The position numbers and the translations under genes are program-made. Positions 1 through 10,350 of a DNA stretch of 64,000 nt are shown here, in pieces. Each line of letters begins with the position of its first letter. The first letter of the stretch is position 1. The notes beneath the pieces were generated by a model. That model worked only from the letters and a program-made list of their open reading frames with translations. It did no database searches and was not told where the DNA came from. Source of the stretch: Liolophura sinensis (lineage: Eukaryota > Mollusca > Polyplacophora > Chitonida > Chitonidae). The stretch covers positions 96,157,805 through 96,221,804 of the forward strand of contig NC_088295.1 of assembly GCF_032854445.1 (NCBI RefSeq), given 5' to 3'.

Positions 1-239
1 CTGCACATTTGTACTCACTATGTTTCATTTATACTGAACTTAAAATTATCTCAATCATGTCGAGAAATCATAATTAAGGTGTACCCAATATATTTCTCAG
101 GCAATAGCTTGGACTAACAATAAGCAGATCTATTTCCATTATCATACGTGTAAATTAGAAGCTACAGTGTCCCTGACATATCCATATAAGGTACCATGCT
201 TGTCATTTTGTAATTGTGAGTTAAATGTGTTAAATGTGA
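1..239. other. AT-rich non-coding stretch
   Basis: No coding, RNA or repeat signal is visible. The short ORF reading into the next block follows repeat sequence and has no recognisable domain. Confidence 0.5.
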
Positions 240-545
240 GTTACACTCAGTACATATCCACCTTGTCTATAAGCATATACCCCAGCTATAACTCGAGTAC
301 ACCTCAGACATCCAGTTTTTTTTACCTACTCTTTCCAGGGTACACATCCACTAAAGTGTACTTGAGGTGTTCATCTGCATAATTGGCAGTACCTCAGATA
401 CATCTTCAGTATACCTCACACACACTTCAAGTACACCTCAGACATACTGCTGATGAGACATGCTACACCTCATGATACACTCTGATTGCCTCCACTACAG
501 GTATGTATACCTCTGGGTATACCTTATCAGGATAAGGGTATACGC
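240..545. repeat. Degenerate minisatellite (about 'agtacacctcagacat')
   Basis: Variants of the words 'gtacacctcagacat', 'gtacctcagatacat' and 'gtatacctcacac' recur at irregular spacing. The array is too diverged to give a fixed period by eye. It explains the small open frame across it. Confidence 0.35.
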
Positions 546-849
546 AGTTGGTCTTTGGGAAAAGTCAAGGGCTATCTTATCAGACAAGAAAGTGGTATCA
601 ACGGACAGATCAAGTTCTTGAAAATAATCCATATACACAATTAATCATAGTAAAATGTATAGAATAGTAAAGACATTGTGTTGTTAGCACACAACGTCTA
701 GAATTCATTAGGCTATGTAATGCGCTGTGTGCACACCTACGCTTTGCCTACGTAATATTATTATGGGTAGGTGATACTCTAGTTACTGGCTTAAGAGTGA
801 AAAGAGCTATTATTACATATCATCAATATAATTTCATGAGGATCAAGTT

Positions 850-942
850 ATTTATTTATTGATTGGTGTTTTACGCCGTACTCAAGAATATTTCACTCAT
901 ACGACGGCGGCAAGCATTATGGTGGGTGGAAACCGGGGACAG
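850..942 (-). mobile_element. SINE fragment (family 1, 3' body)
   Basis: After a (ttta)n stretch the sequence reads through the family's tail module: 'gattggtgttttacgccgtactcaagaatatttcac', the 'acgacggcgg' core and the 'ggtggg.ggaaaccgg' block. The tRNA-like head is missing, so this is a truncated copy. The same module occurs at least ten times in the window. Confidence 0.75.
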
Positions 943-2120
943 TCATCAGGATCAAGGATCAATCCACTGCTTATGTATATCCAGTGGATTTTAGAAAAAC
1001 GAAGTGTTATATTATCTAGCAAGAAGGATGGTATGATAAACAGTTCAGACTTTGTCTACTCATAACAGTAGTACATGCGCGGTACGCAATAACTTGAAGT
1101 TAACCACTAGCCTACATGATCATACTACATTGTCGCAAACAAAAACACACTCAGGAGAGCAGCAGTTAATTTCAGCTTGTCCTTACCCCAGATCGACGAG
1201 AGTCGTCGCCTAAGCTCACCATTCTTCTAAGGACTCCGCAAATTTCAGTTGCATTTCCGTACTGTCTTGAATATAACCAGTCTCTTTGACTTCCCGCTGG
1301 AGGAAAGCAGACTGAAAGTCACATGATTTGTACGTCTCCATACAGAAAAGAGTTTTAATCAAGGGAGATAATACAGCTTTCACTCAGAAATCCGACAGTT
1401 AAGTCTAGATCAGCTGTCTTGTTCCAGTATGCATTTGTGAATTTTAAACAAATTTTAATGAATATTCTAACAGTATTGTTACAATAGGATAGCACCCAAT
1501 TACCCCCTTTAGGTCACTATCCTATTTACATACGAGTAGTACATTTTTAATGTAAGCTGTGGTTAGGTGGGACCTCTGGTAATGGTGCGTTTTTAAAGGC
1601 GGCATAAGCTCCTTGAAGCCTACCTTAATTCAAGACCTTTAATTTTGTGAACTAATATGGCAAGCCCAGGTAAAATGCTATGTCAGTTTTATCCATTCAG
1701 AGTAAATTTAACAAGATTTCTTAAAATTAGCTTAGAAAAATACTAATTAACTAGACCTACATATAGGCCTACGTGTACGACAGGCAGCTTCGGCAAACGC
1801 CTTCAAATGTCTGTGTTATAGGCCTATCTAATCTCAGTAACATCGACCTAATGTATGATCTCTAAACATTTCTGCGAATCTCAGTGGTTGATGTAATGTT
1901 TTTCTCTATTCCGTTTCCAAGAAAAGTTGCAACTGTCGTGATGTACTGCAAGAGCCTAGGCTACTTCAATTGGCGAGGTGTAATTTCATGCAGCAAAAAC
2001 TAATCTCGCATTACATAACAGCTGCTGTCGTGTGACAAGAGACGAAAATCAGAGCAGGCCTATTGAAGTTGTAACAACGTTGCAGCATGACTAAATTTGT
2101 AATGTGCAGTATACACTGTT
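943..2120. other. No identifiable feature
   Basis: About 1.2 kb of AT-rich sequence with no long ORF, tandem repeat or recognisable element. Confidence 0.4.
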
Positions 2121-2247
2121 GATCGTGCGGATGATCGTGGCTTTTCTCCGGTCTCTACCCGGTTTCTTCCCAACATAATGCTGACCGCTGTCGTATAAGT
2201 TAAATATTTTTCAGTACGGCGTAAAACACCAATCAAATAAATAAATG
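2121..2247 (+). mobile_element. SINE fragment (family 1), diverged
   Basis: The stretch runs in the sense direction of the SINE: 'tggcttttctccggtctctacccggtttcttcccaacataatgctgaccgc', then 'gtataagttaaatatttttcagtacggcgtaaaacaccaatcaaataaataaat'. The tRNA-derived head is absent and several sites differ from other copies. Confidence 0.7.
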
Positions 2248-2284
2248 AACAACAAAGTAAGTGTACATGGATATAAATATATTG

Positions 2285-2815
2285 TCATTCCATTTCCGAA
2301 TTCATAGTGTCTTTTTTTCTATTCATGGCGGAAGAACAACCTATTGTCAATGAGCAGGCCATAAACGGTTCTTGTGTCCACCATGGGCGTCGATGGGTTT
2401 CTGTGCATCTCCGTCTCATTGAAGTCACCAGACGAATAAGGAATGCTTGAGGAATCTCCCCCCGGATTCTGGTGAGGTCTCTAGCCATTGCGTCAACGCT
2501 TTTGGGCTTGCATCGCTTTCCTCTGAAGCGTCGGTCCATTTCGTCCCAAACCTGTTCAGCAGGTGCTAAATCAGGTGAAAGGTCCACTAGAAAGTTGTTT
2601 GGCATCCATAAATGCTCTTGTTACCCGAGCCGCATGGGGACTAGCATTCTCCTGCTGAAATGTGAACTTGGGACTGTGACGTTGCAGGCAAGCGACGACA
2701 ACCAGCCGAAGGATCTTGTCTACGTAGCTAAAAGTACCGCCAACAACAACAAGAGGACTACGGTGACGAAATGGGAAAGTTCCCTACACAAGCACTGACC
2801 CACCGCTAACACAGG
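2285..2815 (-). pseudogene. Tc1/mariner-type transposase, C-terminal half (broken)
   Basis: Read on the minus strand, the fragment first shows a 'LVVVGG' type strand, then an 'FQQENASPHAARVTRAFMDA' segment, then a shift of frame, then 'SPDLAPAEQVWDEMDRRFR' and 'SMRRRCTE'. These correspond to the second catalytic aspartate block, the conserved PDL.P.E third-residue block and the tail of Tc1/mariner DDE transposases. The usual Asp of the QQDN block is Glu here, and the frame changes near 2605, so the copy is dead. No terminal inverted repeats were located. Confidence 0.75.
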
Positions 2816-3029
2816 TGTCAAATTAGTCCGAGATTGCTCTGACGTTAGGTCTGGCAAAAGTTCCTTGTATCACAAGGTTAAATTATTCCCTATGCCACGT
2901 GGCCCCGAGATTTCTTGTTGATGCTCAAAGTGAACGTTTGTATTGTGGGCCTCGACATATTTGACAAGGGCAGGTAACTGTGTCAGGTATTTACATGTAG
3001 CACACTCCGACCTTGGTTTGGGGCCCGTT

Positions 3030-3210
3030 TTGGCCAATCAAAACTTTTGCCAAACCTAACGTGAGAGCAACTCCGGAATACTTTGACGCCTGTGTTGCTG
3101 AGACAAACCGTTTCGGGGGCGGGCCAGTGATGTTTTCTGGAAGTTTCACATTTCGTCACCGTAATCCCCTTATTGTTAGTTACGACTGCAATTTGAATGC
3201 TACAGGTTAG
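3030..3210 (+). pseudogene. Second Tc1/mariner transposase fragment, opposite orientation
   Basis: The plus strand encodes a diverged 'RFGGGPVMFSG' block followed by 'RNPLIVSYDCNLNATG', which corresponds to the GGGSVMVWG...PL..I.GNLN segment of Tc1/mariner transposases. It faces the fragment at 2285-2815 and is partly the reverse complement of 2700-2875, so the two make an imperfect inverted repeat with a loop of about 150 bp. Confidence 0.6.
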
Positions 3211-3482
3211 TTAAACCAGATCCAAGTAACGCTCACCCCTACGACGATACACGCGTTGACGCCCATGGAATAGGCAAAGTGGAAATGTGACTCTTCCGTA
3301 AACAGTTCGTTTCGCAAACGAATCCAGCGATCTTGAGCAGGTGTCGTTACTCGTGGACGTCCAGGACGTCTAATTTCAGAGTGAAGTCTAGTATTCATAT
3401 TTTTTTCCAGATCGGAGAAACACTGACGTCCAATGCAGTAGGACGCAATCACAACATTATCTAGAGAAAAAACTGATTTCAA
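3207..3482 (-). pseudogene. Tc1/mariner transposase, N-terminal and first-catalytic fragment
   Basis: The minus-strand frame carries 'RPGRPRVTTPAQDRWIRL', which matches the GRPR-type linker next to the helix-turn-helix region. After an apparent internal deletion it continues with 'ELFTEESHFHF', the FTDES.F-like block of the first catalytic Asp, here Glu-Glu-Ser. It is probably the 5' part of the same insertion as 2285-2815, separated from it by the inverted segment. Confidence 0.6.
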
Positions 3483-4959
3483 GGTATTCTACACTGCTAA
3501 GTATCTGATGTGAGGTATCTGACCTGGCAGTACTGCCCTAAGATGGCAATCTCACCACAAACATAGCAAGTTACTCTACAATATTTAGTCCCCTACCAAA
3601 TCTTTTGCTCTTCCGACATTTTTTGGTTTCACTGCACAGTTCACTCACTGTGAGGTTCTAGTGGTCAGGGCTTACTAATTTATGTATAACAAGAAAGTGA
3701 TATTGAGTTCTCAGAGTTTTAACAGTCTTGAAAATTGTCAGATATTTGTTCAAATATTGAGGTTCGACAGTGAAACAAGAATGGATTTATACATGCATGG
3801 TCATACTCAAGCTTTGTAGCTACAGAAACGTGTTGGCAACATCACCTGGTGCCACGTGCTACCGGTGGTAGCCTGATATGTGGCTTATATCCACTGAAGA
3901 ATTGACCATGGACAGCACACTCTTCTTAGTTCTAGTCTTTCTGATTGCAGATTTCATTCTGATATTAATAGTTTTTCCAGAGAAACAGTATATTGAAGCA
4001 GGCGTTCATCGAAGCAGGTGAGTGGCAGTCACCTTATTCACATTATTTTTGAAAAATAGTTGCAAAAATGGTTCTCTTCAATAGGGCGTAATGGGTGTTC
4101 ACATGCCAATAGTATCAGACTTGTTATTGAACCCCATAGCGGAGACTTCAATGACCCGACAGGAAAAGGATGGCCTTAATACGTGAAAATTTGTATACTG
4201 TATACATGTACAGATAAGCCGAGATGTTAGTTCACAGTCGTCTTAATTGCCAGCGGCAAATAGGACGAGTGAGATTCCGTGTGCTACCTATAAAGGTGGT
4301 ACTTCCTCTTTTGTACTAATGCATCAGTTTACTCTCCATCCTCCTTGAATTTTCCTCCATCTAGGATTGCTAAAGACTAAGTGCAGCCAGCTGCAGATTC
4401 AGGGTCAGCCTCCTTATCTAAGGAACAAAGGGAAGAAGTAGGCACCATTTGCAGGTGGCGACATAGAACGTTAACTTGCTTCAGTAGACACAGTCATTCA
4501 GTATGGTCATATCTATCACTGTGCCAGACAGTTTCATGCTTGTTTCCAAAAGAGCACAAATAAGTTTACTTTGTGAGCTAAGTAACCTCATTAGTAGTTC
4601 TTTAGTGGACTGTACTGAACGTTTGTGTTGGAAATTGGGTAGACATTTTTTAACCTTGAACGTAAATTATGGTTGACGATTGATAGACCAGTGGCTATTT
4701 GGACGTTTACATTAGGAACCACAAGTCGTCTGAAAAGGCATCACAAAAGGACAAAATGCCCGGAGTCTAGTGGTCCTTGAACCGTCGCCTGTCTGGATGA
4801 GATGGTAGCTTCTCCACCTCAAGACCCCATCAGTATGTATGACGTGTCACCGAAAAGCCTGTTTATTCTGCCTTCCTGTCCTGATTTTGGTTACCAAAAA
4901 TCGTCTAAAAACAGGAATACCGTTGTCCGAAGGCTAGAACTTCAGGGGCCTAGGCGGAC
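3483..4959. other. No identifiable feature
   Basis: About 1.5 kb of mixed AT-rich sequence. Short ORFs (60 and 93 codons) show no domain. Confidence 0.4.
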
Positions 4960-5050
4960 CCTGGATACTCGTATCCGGGGCCGATCGACTACCATTCGCA
5001 GGTTACTGACAGACCTTACCAAGTATGAGCTTGACTTGAACTCAGGCTCT
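4960..5050 (-). mobile_element. SINE remnant (family 1), strongly diverged
   Basis: The words 'gaccattcgcaggtt.ctgacagacctt', '.tatgagcttgacttgaactca' echo the middle of the family 1 SINE in reverse orientation. Both ends are lost. Confidence 0.45.
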
Positions 5051-5184
5051 ATATATGCAAGTTGTACATTGTGTAGAATATAACTGCAAATTTGTACATT
5101 TTTTTTACATGTTTGGTTAACACGATTGTGCAGGGTATATATATACATGTAGATATAGATGGAATCCTCCATGGCGAATTATTC

Positions 5185-5480
5185 AGTATATATTTGGTGT
5201 TATGTTACATGAAGTAAAGCTTATAGCTATGTTATATTAAGTAAAACAGAAAGTTACATTGTAAAACCTTAAAACATATTACATGTATATCAAGTAAAAC
5301 TGAAAGTTATGTTAAACCAAGTAAAACTGAAAGTTACATTACACCAAGTGAAACAAAGTTATATTATATCAAGTGAAACTGAAAGCTGAAAGTTATGTTA
5401 TATCAAGTAATAATGAAAGTTATGCTATATCAAGTAAAACTGAAAGTTATATCAAGTAAAACGAAAAGTTACATTAGTAG
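5185..5480. repeat. Minisatellite, about 27-bp unit ('gttatattatatcaagtaaaactgaaa')
   Basis: About ten imperfect units of 'aagttatgttatatcaagtaaaactgaa' follow each other with small length differences. No coding meaning is apparent. Confidence 0.75.
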
Positions 5481-5799
5481 TTGAGAATGTGGGTTTGGTG
5501 CCGTTTTGAGGAGGCGGTTTTTGAGGATTTGAGGAGTTAGTTTTGAGGATTCATTTTTTTGTGTGTGTTCACGCCCAGCCCGGCGATACGGCAATACGGC
5601 GGGGTGGGGTGTGTCAGGTGTGTGTCACGTCGTGGTGGTTTTTTTCCACGCCGGAGCTGCTTGGTGTATGTGTGTGTATACTAGCGTGTAGTAGAATAGA
5701 GTACAGTACAGTATAGTATAGGGGTGAGAGTGAAAAAAAGAGGCAAAATGTCGGCTTGTAAAGTGGAGTGAGACAGCTCGAAAAGAGCTCCCTGGCGCC

Positions 5800-5960
5800 A
5801 AAACGGACCAATGGGTGAGCGGGATTTGCCTAAAACGGACCAATGGATGGCCCGCAAAACGGACCAATCGGCGTGTGAGAAGGGGGTTACGTAAGAAAAA
5901 ACGAACCAATCAGCGTGCGGTTGAGTTCCGCGTGGATAGGATAAAAGCCGGTGAAGACGA
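5800..5960 (+). promoter_or_regulatory. Putative RNA polymerase II promoter: four CCAAT boxes plus TATA-like box
   Basis: Four 'ac(g)gaccaat'/'cgaaccaat' motifs occur within about 110 bp (near 5808, 5838, 5863 and 5904), each a CCAAT box in the same direction, followed by 'ggataaaagccgg' near 5937, a TATA-like element. The spacing suits a transcript beginning near 5970 and reading into the SGNH-like ORF. The motifs are seen; promoter activity is inference. Confidence 0.5.
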
Positions 5961-6017
5961 CGACCGGCAGCTGGCATTGGGGGAGCTAGAGTTGGGACAC
6001 TTAGATGCTCTGGAAGA

Positions 6018-6422
6018 TTGGAAAGTTTCCTTCAGGAGACAAAACCTGACCTAGTTATCCTCCACATTGGGGGAAACGATGCGGACTCTCACAAATCAGC
6101 AGCAGCAATTTGCGCTGATATTTTAGGCTATGTTGGTGCACTTAAGTCGAAATTCCAAATTCCAAGGATCTACATCAGCCAGCTTCTTTACCGTCAGGTA
6201 ACTCGGCGAATGTCGGTCCACATTTATAATACAAAAATCCATGAAATTAACAAGAAGCTGACAAACAACCAATTGGCCACCTTCTGGAGACACCGGGGAC
6301 TGATCCGACCACAAAAGCAAATTCTAACCAACGACGGAGTGCACCTAAACACTCTAGGCCAGGAACTGTTCTACCGGTCTATGAAACGTGCTGTCTGCGC
6401 CGCCATGGGAGGCCACAAATAA
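6018..6422 (+). CDS. SGNH/GDSL-hydrolase-like protein, transposon-associated
   Basis: The frame (about 134 codons) opens with a hydrophobic strand and the block 'LVILHIGGNDADS', matching the block III region (GxND) of SGNH hydrolases. It ends with 'ILTNDGVHLNTLGQELF', matching block V (DxxH). An 'FWRHRGL' segment lies between. Such compact esterase domains are known inside some non-LTR and tyrosine-recombinase retroelements of animals. There is no ATG at the start, so the N-terminus including the block I Ser motif is missing, spliced in from upstream, or frameshifted. An AATAAA signal follows 2-8 bp after the stop. No reverse transcriptase follows, so the parent element class is open. Confidence 0.6.
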   Translation: MESFLQETKPDLVILHIGGNDADSHKSAAAICADILGYVGALKSKFQIPRIYISQLLYRQVTRRMSVHIYNTKIHEINKKLTNNQLATFWRHRGLIRPQKQILTNDGVHLNTLGQELFYRSMKRAVCAAMGGHK

Positions 6423-7110
6423 AAATTGGAAATAGAGAAGGAAATCAATTAAAGAAGAAGACAGGGAAAACAATAAGAAGACCCATGGGACCAAAGAAAC
6501 TTAACAACCAGGAAACGAAGACCAGAAACATGAAAGACATCATGACAATAGGACTATCTCTTGCTTCAACTAAGTGGATGAGGCCTGACATCCTTGCTCC
6601 TCATTTATACTTGTCGCACCTGTTACAGGCACAGGTTTCCAGTACGCTGGTTTTTCCTGGACGGCGTCCGGTATAAGTGGCGGGAGCTCCTTAACTCCAC
6701 GCCACAGAGGAGGAAGCAAGAGAACAAAACTGTTAACCAATAAATAAAGGCACTATATTGTTTTCTCTCTGTGTAAATTTCTGTATAGGCAACTCATTGT
6801 AATTCTTTAATGCAGATCTATGTATTTCTAATGTAAAGATAACGTTAAACTCTGTAAATAGCTTACTATTTATTCCCTTTCTGTTAAATGACCATGGCAG
6901 CATTTGAACCTATACAATAAGCTGTAACATGCTACCACAAAGAGGTTAATCCCACTAATTGACTCATGTACATATGTAAATAGTATACCAACGCACTGCT
7001 GTTATGTAACCAAAATATTCATGTGTTAAAAAAAAAAATAAAACACTGATTTGATGGGCCACGATATCCGCCAGGAAAGTGGCCCTAAAACCAGTAAATA
7101 AATAAATAAG
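6423..7110. other. 3' non-coding tail ending in (taaa)n
   Basis: An AATAAA at 6420-6425 and another 'caataaataaagg' near 6740 look like polyadenylation signals. The block ends in 'ccagtaaataaataaataag' at 7093-7110, a short (TAAA)n tail like those at the 3' ends of some non-LTR elements. No ORF of note. Confidence 0.4.
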
Positions 7111-7304
7111 ACCGGCAGCCTCAGACTCACCTGACGCTCTACCGGCCTGCCTGCCTGCCAGCCTGCTGACGACCCGACCTACCGACCTGCCGAGAGAGAA
7201 GAGAAGAGACTACTACACTAGAGGAGAGGAAGGTGTGTCTGCCCTTACCCAGCGAGGTTCTTGCCAAATTACAACTCGCCTCTTGGCTGTGAGTGGGGGT
7301 GTGA

Positions 7305-8074
7305 AGAGACGAGACGATTGAGATTTGCCAATCACCTACAGACCCGAACGCTCCACCCAAACGCGTCAGGCTTGATGGGGAGGGGTGGACTCGGCTCAAG
7401 ACCCTGGCTGCTGATCTACCTGAGGCGGGTTTACCAGTGCGGGAGCCGCTATCCAACGGGTACTTTCTGTCCACGCTGACGAACTGGGAGGGTGTCCTGT
7501 ACGTTCATGTGAAGAAATCGCGAGCCTATCGGCCGAACGGTCCACTCTACCCGACGAGTGAGGGTATCACGCTCAAGTACTGGACTTACTGGCAAAAACT
7601 GGTCCAGGCCATCCCCGACATCGACGCCTTGGTGCTGGTGGTGATCGAGGCTGGAGATAACGACGACACCCAAGAGCCCCAAGAGCCTAGGATGGCGATG
7701 ATGGAGATGATGGAGATGGAGACGGAGGAGGAGGTGAAGACTGGAGAGGTGAATGCTGCTATGAGTGCTGCTTTGACCGCTGCTGTGACGGCTGCTGTGA
7801 CTCCTGCTGATGAGGAGCTGTTGATGATGGAGACTGCCGCTGTTGGTCAAGTTCATGCGCCAGGCCCGTAAGGCAGCCTCCCTTCCGTGGGCTGTGGAGA
7901 GAGAGTGTGAAAAACCAACTGCGGCAGTTTTTAAATGAGACGCCGATCAACAAATCGAACCCGGCATTCGCCCAGGATGTACGTGAGTATTTGATGACAG
8001 CCAACAACCTCTCCGCACCTCGGGACTTTCATATTGGTGATTCAACCGACATGACGAGACATATCTCACCGTGA
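7305..8074 (+). pseudogene. PC4-like (ssDNA-binding coactivator fold) protein, left copy, internally deleted
   Basis: The open frame begins after an in-frame TGA at 7302. It carries a basic 'PPKRVRLD' stretch (possible nuclear localisation signal), then a region from 'WEGVLYVHVKK' through 'PLYPTSEGITLKYWTYW' to 'IPDIDALV'. This matches the order of the PC4/SUB1 C-terminal domain: a beta strand pair, a 'P..KGI.L' turn, then an amphipathic helix ending near 'IDxAL'. An acidic, Met/Glu-rich and Ala-rich linker follows. Compared with the right copy, about 280 bp are missing near 7833, which shifts the frame so the ORF closes at 7871. The homologous C-terminus ('NETPINKSNPAF' to 'MTRHISP') continues in another frame to 8074. 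An AATAAA lies at 8155. PC4 identity is by motif order only. Confidence 0.55.
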
Positions 8075-8424
8075 CAACAAAATAATGGACACCTACAGCA
8101 TGCATTTATTCATTCATTCATTCGTTGATGTGTTCACTGTTCGAGTTCGAAAAAAATAAAAAGTTTTCAGGTTGAAAATGTCACCATGGTCTTTTGTGTT
8201 GGGTTATGTCTTTACCTGTTGTTAAGTGATAGTCTATCTATCTATCTATCGTTTGATTGACGTGGATAGGGTTCGGTCGGTGACGGCATTAGAATGGACG
8301 ACGATTTGTCTTCTTTATGTCTTTTCTAGCCTGGCGAAGCTCCGTACAACGCCTCAATGGAAAGGACTGGGTAGCTGTCGTCACCGACCTACAAAGCTAC
8401 ACAAGTGTACTTCGTAGTATGTTA
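7516..8424 (+). repeat. Left arm of a large inverted duplication
   Basis: From 'tcgcgagcct' to 'cttcgtagtatgtt' the sequence is nearly identical to the reverse complement of 10351-11541. It includes the coding part, the 'cattcattcattc' and (ctat)n microsatellites and the 3' flank. The left arm is shorter because of one internal deletion of about 280 bp. Confidence 0.85.
8155..8160 (+). terminator. Polyadenylation signal AATAAA for the PC4-like gene (left copy)
   Basis: 'aaaaaataaaaag' lies about 80 bp after the end of the PC4-like reading frame. The same word is conserved in the right copy on the minus strand near 10630. Confidence 0.5.
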
Positions 8425-8950
8425 GTATGCCATGGTCGATCCCAGAATCAAGCCTATAGTAATCAAGGCGGGTGTCACGTTGATGGACACGCCAGTCCCA
8501 CAATCGGTAAAAAGTTTTACCACAGTCTTGACAATCGCACCACACGCTCGTTGTTTTTTCCATGCTCCCGCTGGTGGCGCACCAAATGCTCCCTTCGGGA
8601 AAACGCCCGCCCGCAGGTTGGGCAGGTGAACCCTTTTTTCTGAGGGGGTGGTGGTGTGCATGGTGGTGAGGGGTGGTGGTGCGTCTGCTGGTGACGCAGT
8701 CAGTCATCCCCACCGACTGAAGTCCCTGCCACACATCATGCAGGTAAACGGCTTCTTCTTCTTCCCTTCACCTGCATGATTTCCATCTCCAGCCTTGGAT
8801 GTCGTCCCCTCACCCCCTTTCACCACATGCCGAATGGCCGCCGTGCTGTGCGCGTTCGCGTCGCCGCCAGTTATCCCACCGGCAAAACCTCGTCCACACG
8901 TCCCACAGGTAAACGTCTTCTTCTTCCTCTTCTGCTTTCCAGTGTGACGT
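8420..8950 (-). pseudogene. C2H2 zinc-finger protein (broken), convergent with the PC4-like gene
   Basis: On the minus strand a Lys-rich leader ('KRKKKTFTC') is followed by a CGTC half-finger, a Gly/Ala-rich spacer, a 'KKKKPFTCMMCGRDFSRWG' finger interrupted by TGA, a shifted frame, and a full C2H2 finger ('FTCPTCGRAFSRREHLVRH' then 'REH', spacing C-x2-C-x12-H-x4-H). A 'CDCQDCGKTFYRLWDWRVHQ' finger follows in another frame. It is therefore a multi-finger DNA-binding protein gene that has lost function through at least one stop and two frameshifts. It ends at the inner edge of the left inverted-duplication arm and reads toward the PC4-like gene. Confidence 0.65.
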
Positions 8951-9214
8951 CAGTGACGTCACATCCTGTGGTATAGTATAGTATCCAATGTACATGCATG
9001 TTTGGGTGTTGTGTACAGCTTATTCGGGGTAGACAGACACGAGCAAACCAGGTCATGGTGGTCCATCCATCAATCAATCCATACCAGGCAGGCAGGCCAC
9101 GTAGGTCAGTCAAAAAATCTCACCGACAGGCTTTACGGTCCATAGCGCTGACCCTCTACTGGAGGAGTGAGCCTTCTTCGGCGAACATTGTTGCAAAGAC
9201 ACTCTGAGCGATCC

Positions 9215-9300
9215 AAATAACCCGTTCTCGCTCGGCTGATTGGTCGTTTTGGTGTGATTCATTAGTCAGTTTTGGTGCCAGGTTCAGTGGAAATCACGTC
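9215..9300 (-). promoter_or_regulatory. Putative CCAAT-box promoter for the zinc-finger gene
   Basis: On the minus strand 'caccaaaacgaccaatcagccgag' repeats the CCAAT context found at 5800-5910, with a second diverged 'caccaaaactgactaat' upstream. It lies about 270 bp upstream of the first recognisable finger. No clear TATA box follows. Confidence 0.35.
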
Positions 9301-10350
9301 GGAAAAATAAAGTATGATACTTTTAGAAAGCTTGAGCATCCTGCTTTCGGTGAAATATGTTTTAGTCAGGTGCTGTCGTCCTTTAAGTATACACAAAACT
9401 CTGCAAAACTGAACCCATTTGGGTCACATTTACACCTCAAGGCTCATACCAGAAAGAAGCATCCGCAAAAGTAGCCAGATTCGTGAAGGAGACTGCTGAA
9501 CATTATAGTAACGTGACATGCGGAGTGGAGCAGCCAGATGAAGACAAGAGGGCTTCAGATACAAGAAAGAAAGATTTTATGAAAGATGTCTACAGTTTTG
9601 TCCAGTAGTTCAACTCCCATGAGGGGCAAGGTATACACATTAGTCAAGCTTGGTCGAGACAAATTAATGAGGCAGTCCAACAGACAGACATATGCTCTAG
9701 AAATGAAACAACGCTAAATAGCCCCCCCTTATATAACTCGTTCTCGCGCGCTTATCTACATGGAGTAGAAAAAAAAACACATCCACATGTCACCTACATA
9801 ATTACACGCAGTAGACCATATCACTTCAACGAGTCGTCTGTAACCTAAAAAATTTTGTATACAAAATACATAGGAACCATCCAGATAGGGTAGGTAGCCG
9901 TGGCTTGTCAGCTGTGGTTAATCACAGCCCGACTGGTTGGTAACACTGTATACAAGACCGTCTACGGTGAACAGCACGGTCGGTTGGATGCTATGCCTGC
10001 CTGGCTGACAACAATGTTTAGGCAGGCTGGCAAGCTGTGTCGTCGCTCAACAGCCCTGCGGCTCACCGGCCGATTTCGTTGAGGTCCGCGCTGGTCGCGG
10101 GCCAGGCGGCACGTTTGCCGGATTCTCTGGTCGGGGGGGGGGGGGGGGGGAGACCCCCTAACAAGATCTACTACAACGTGTGCGTTACATTGAATCCTTA
10201 TCCATTAAAATCCATATCACTGCTTTGCCTACTGTGGCTTGTTGCAAGCAAAAGTGTAAGTATATCTGTCAAAAAAATATCTATTTCCCAACAGCCCTTA
10301 TCAGGGCTAAAACCAACAGCCCAAGCGTAGTGATACACCATCCGCAAACA
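9301..10350. other. Spacer between inverted arms; poly-G tract
   Basis: The spacer has no substantial ORF. A minus-to-plus switch at 9425-9472 gives a short 'SHLHLKAHTRKKH' stretch that resembles the helix half of a zinc finger. A run of about 18 G lies at 10131-10149. Confidence 0.4.

Noticed and set aside
7449-7856. 135-codon minus-strand frame rich in His/Leu
   Set aside because: Antisense of the PC4-like gene; the low-complexity His/Leu run is the complement of GATGGAGATG-type codons.
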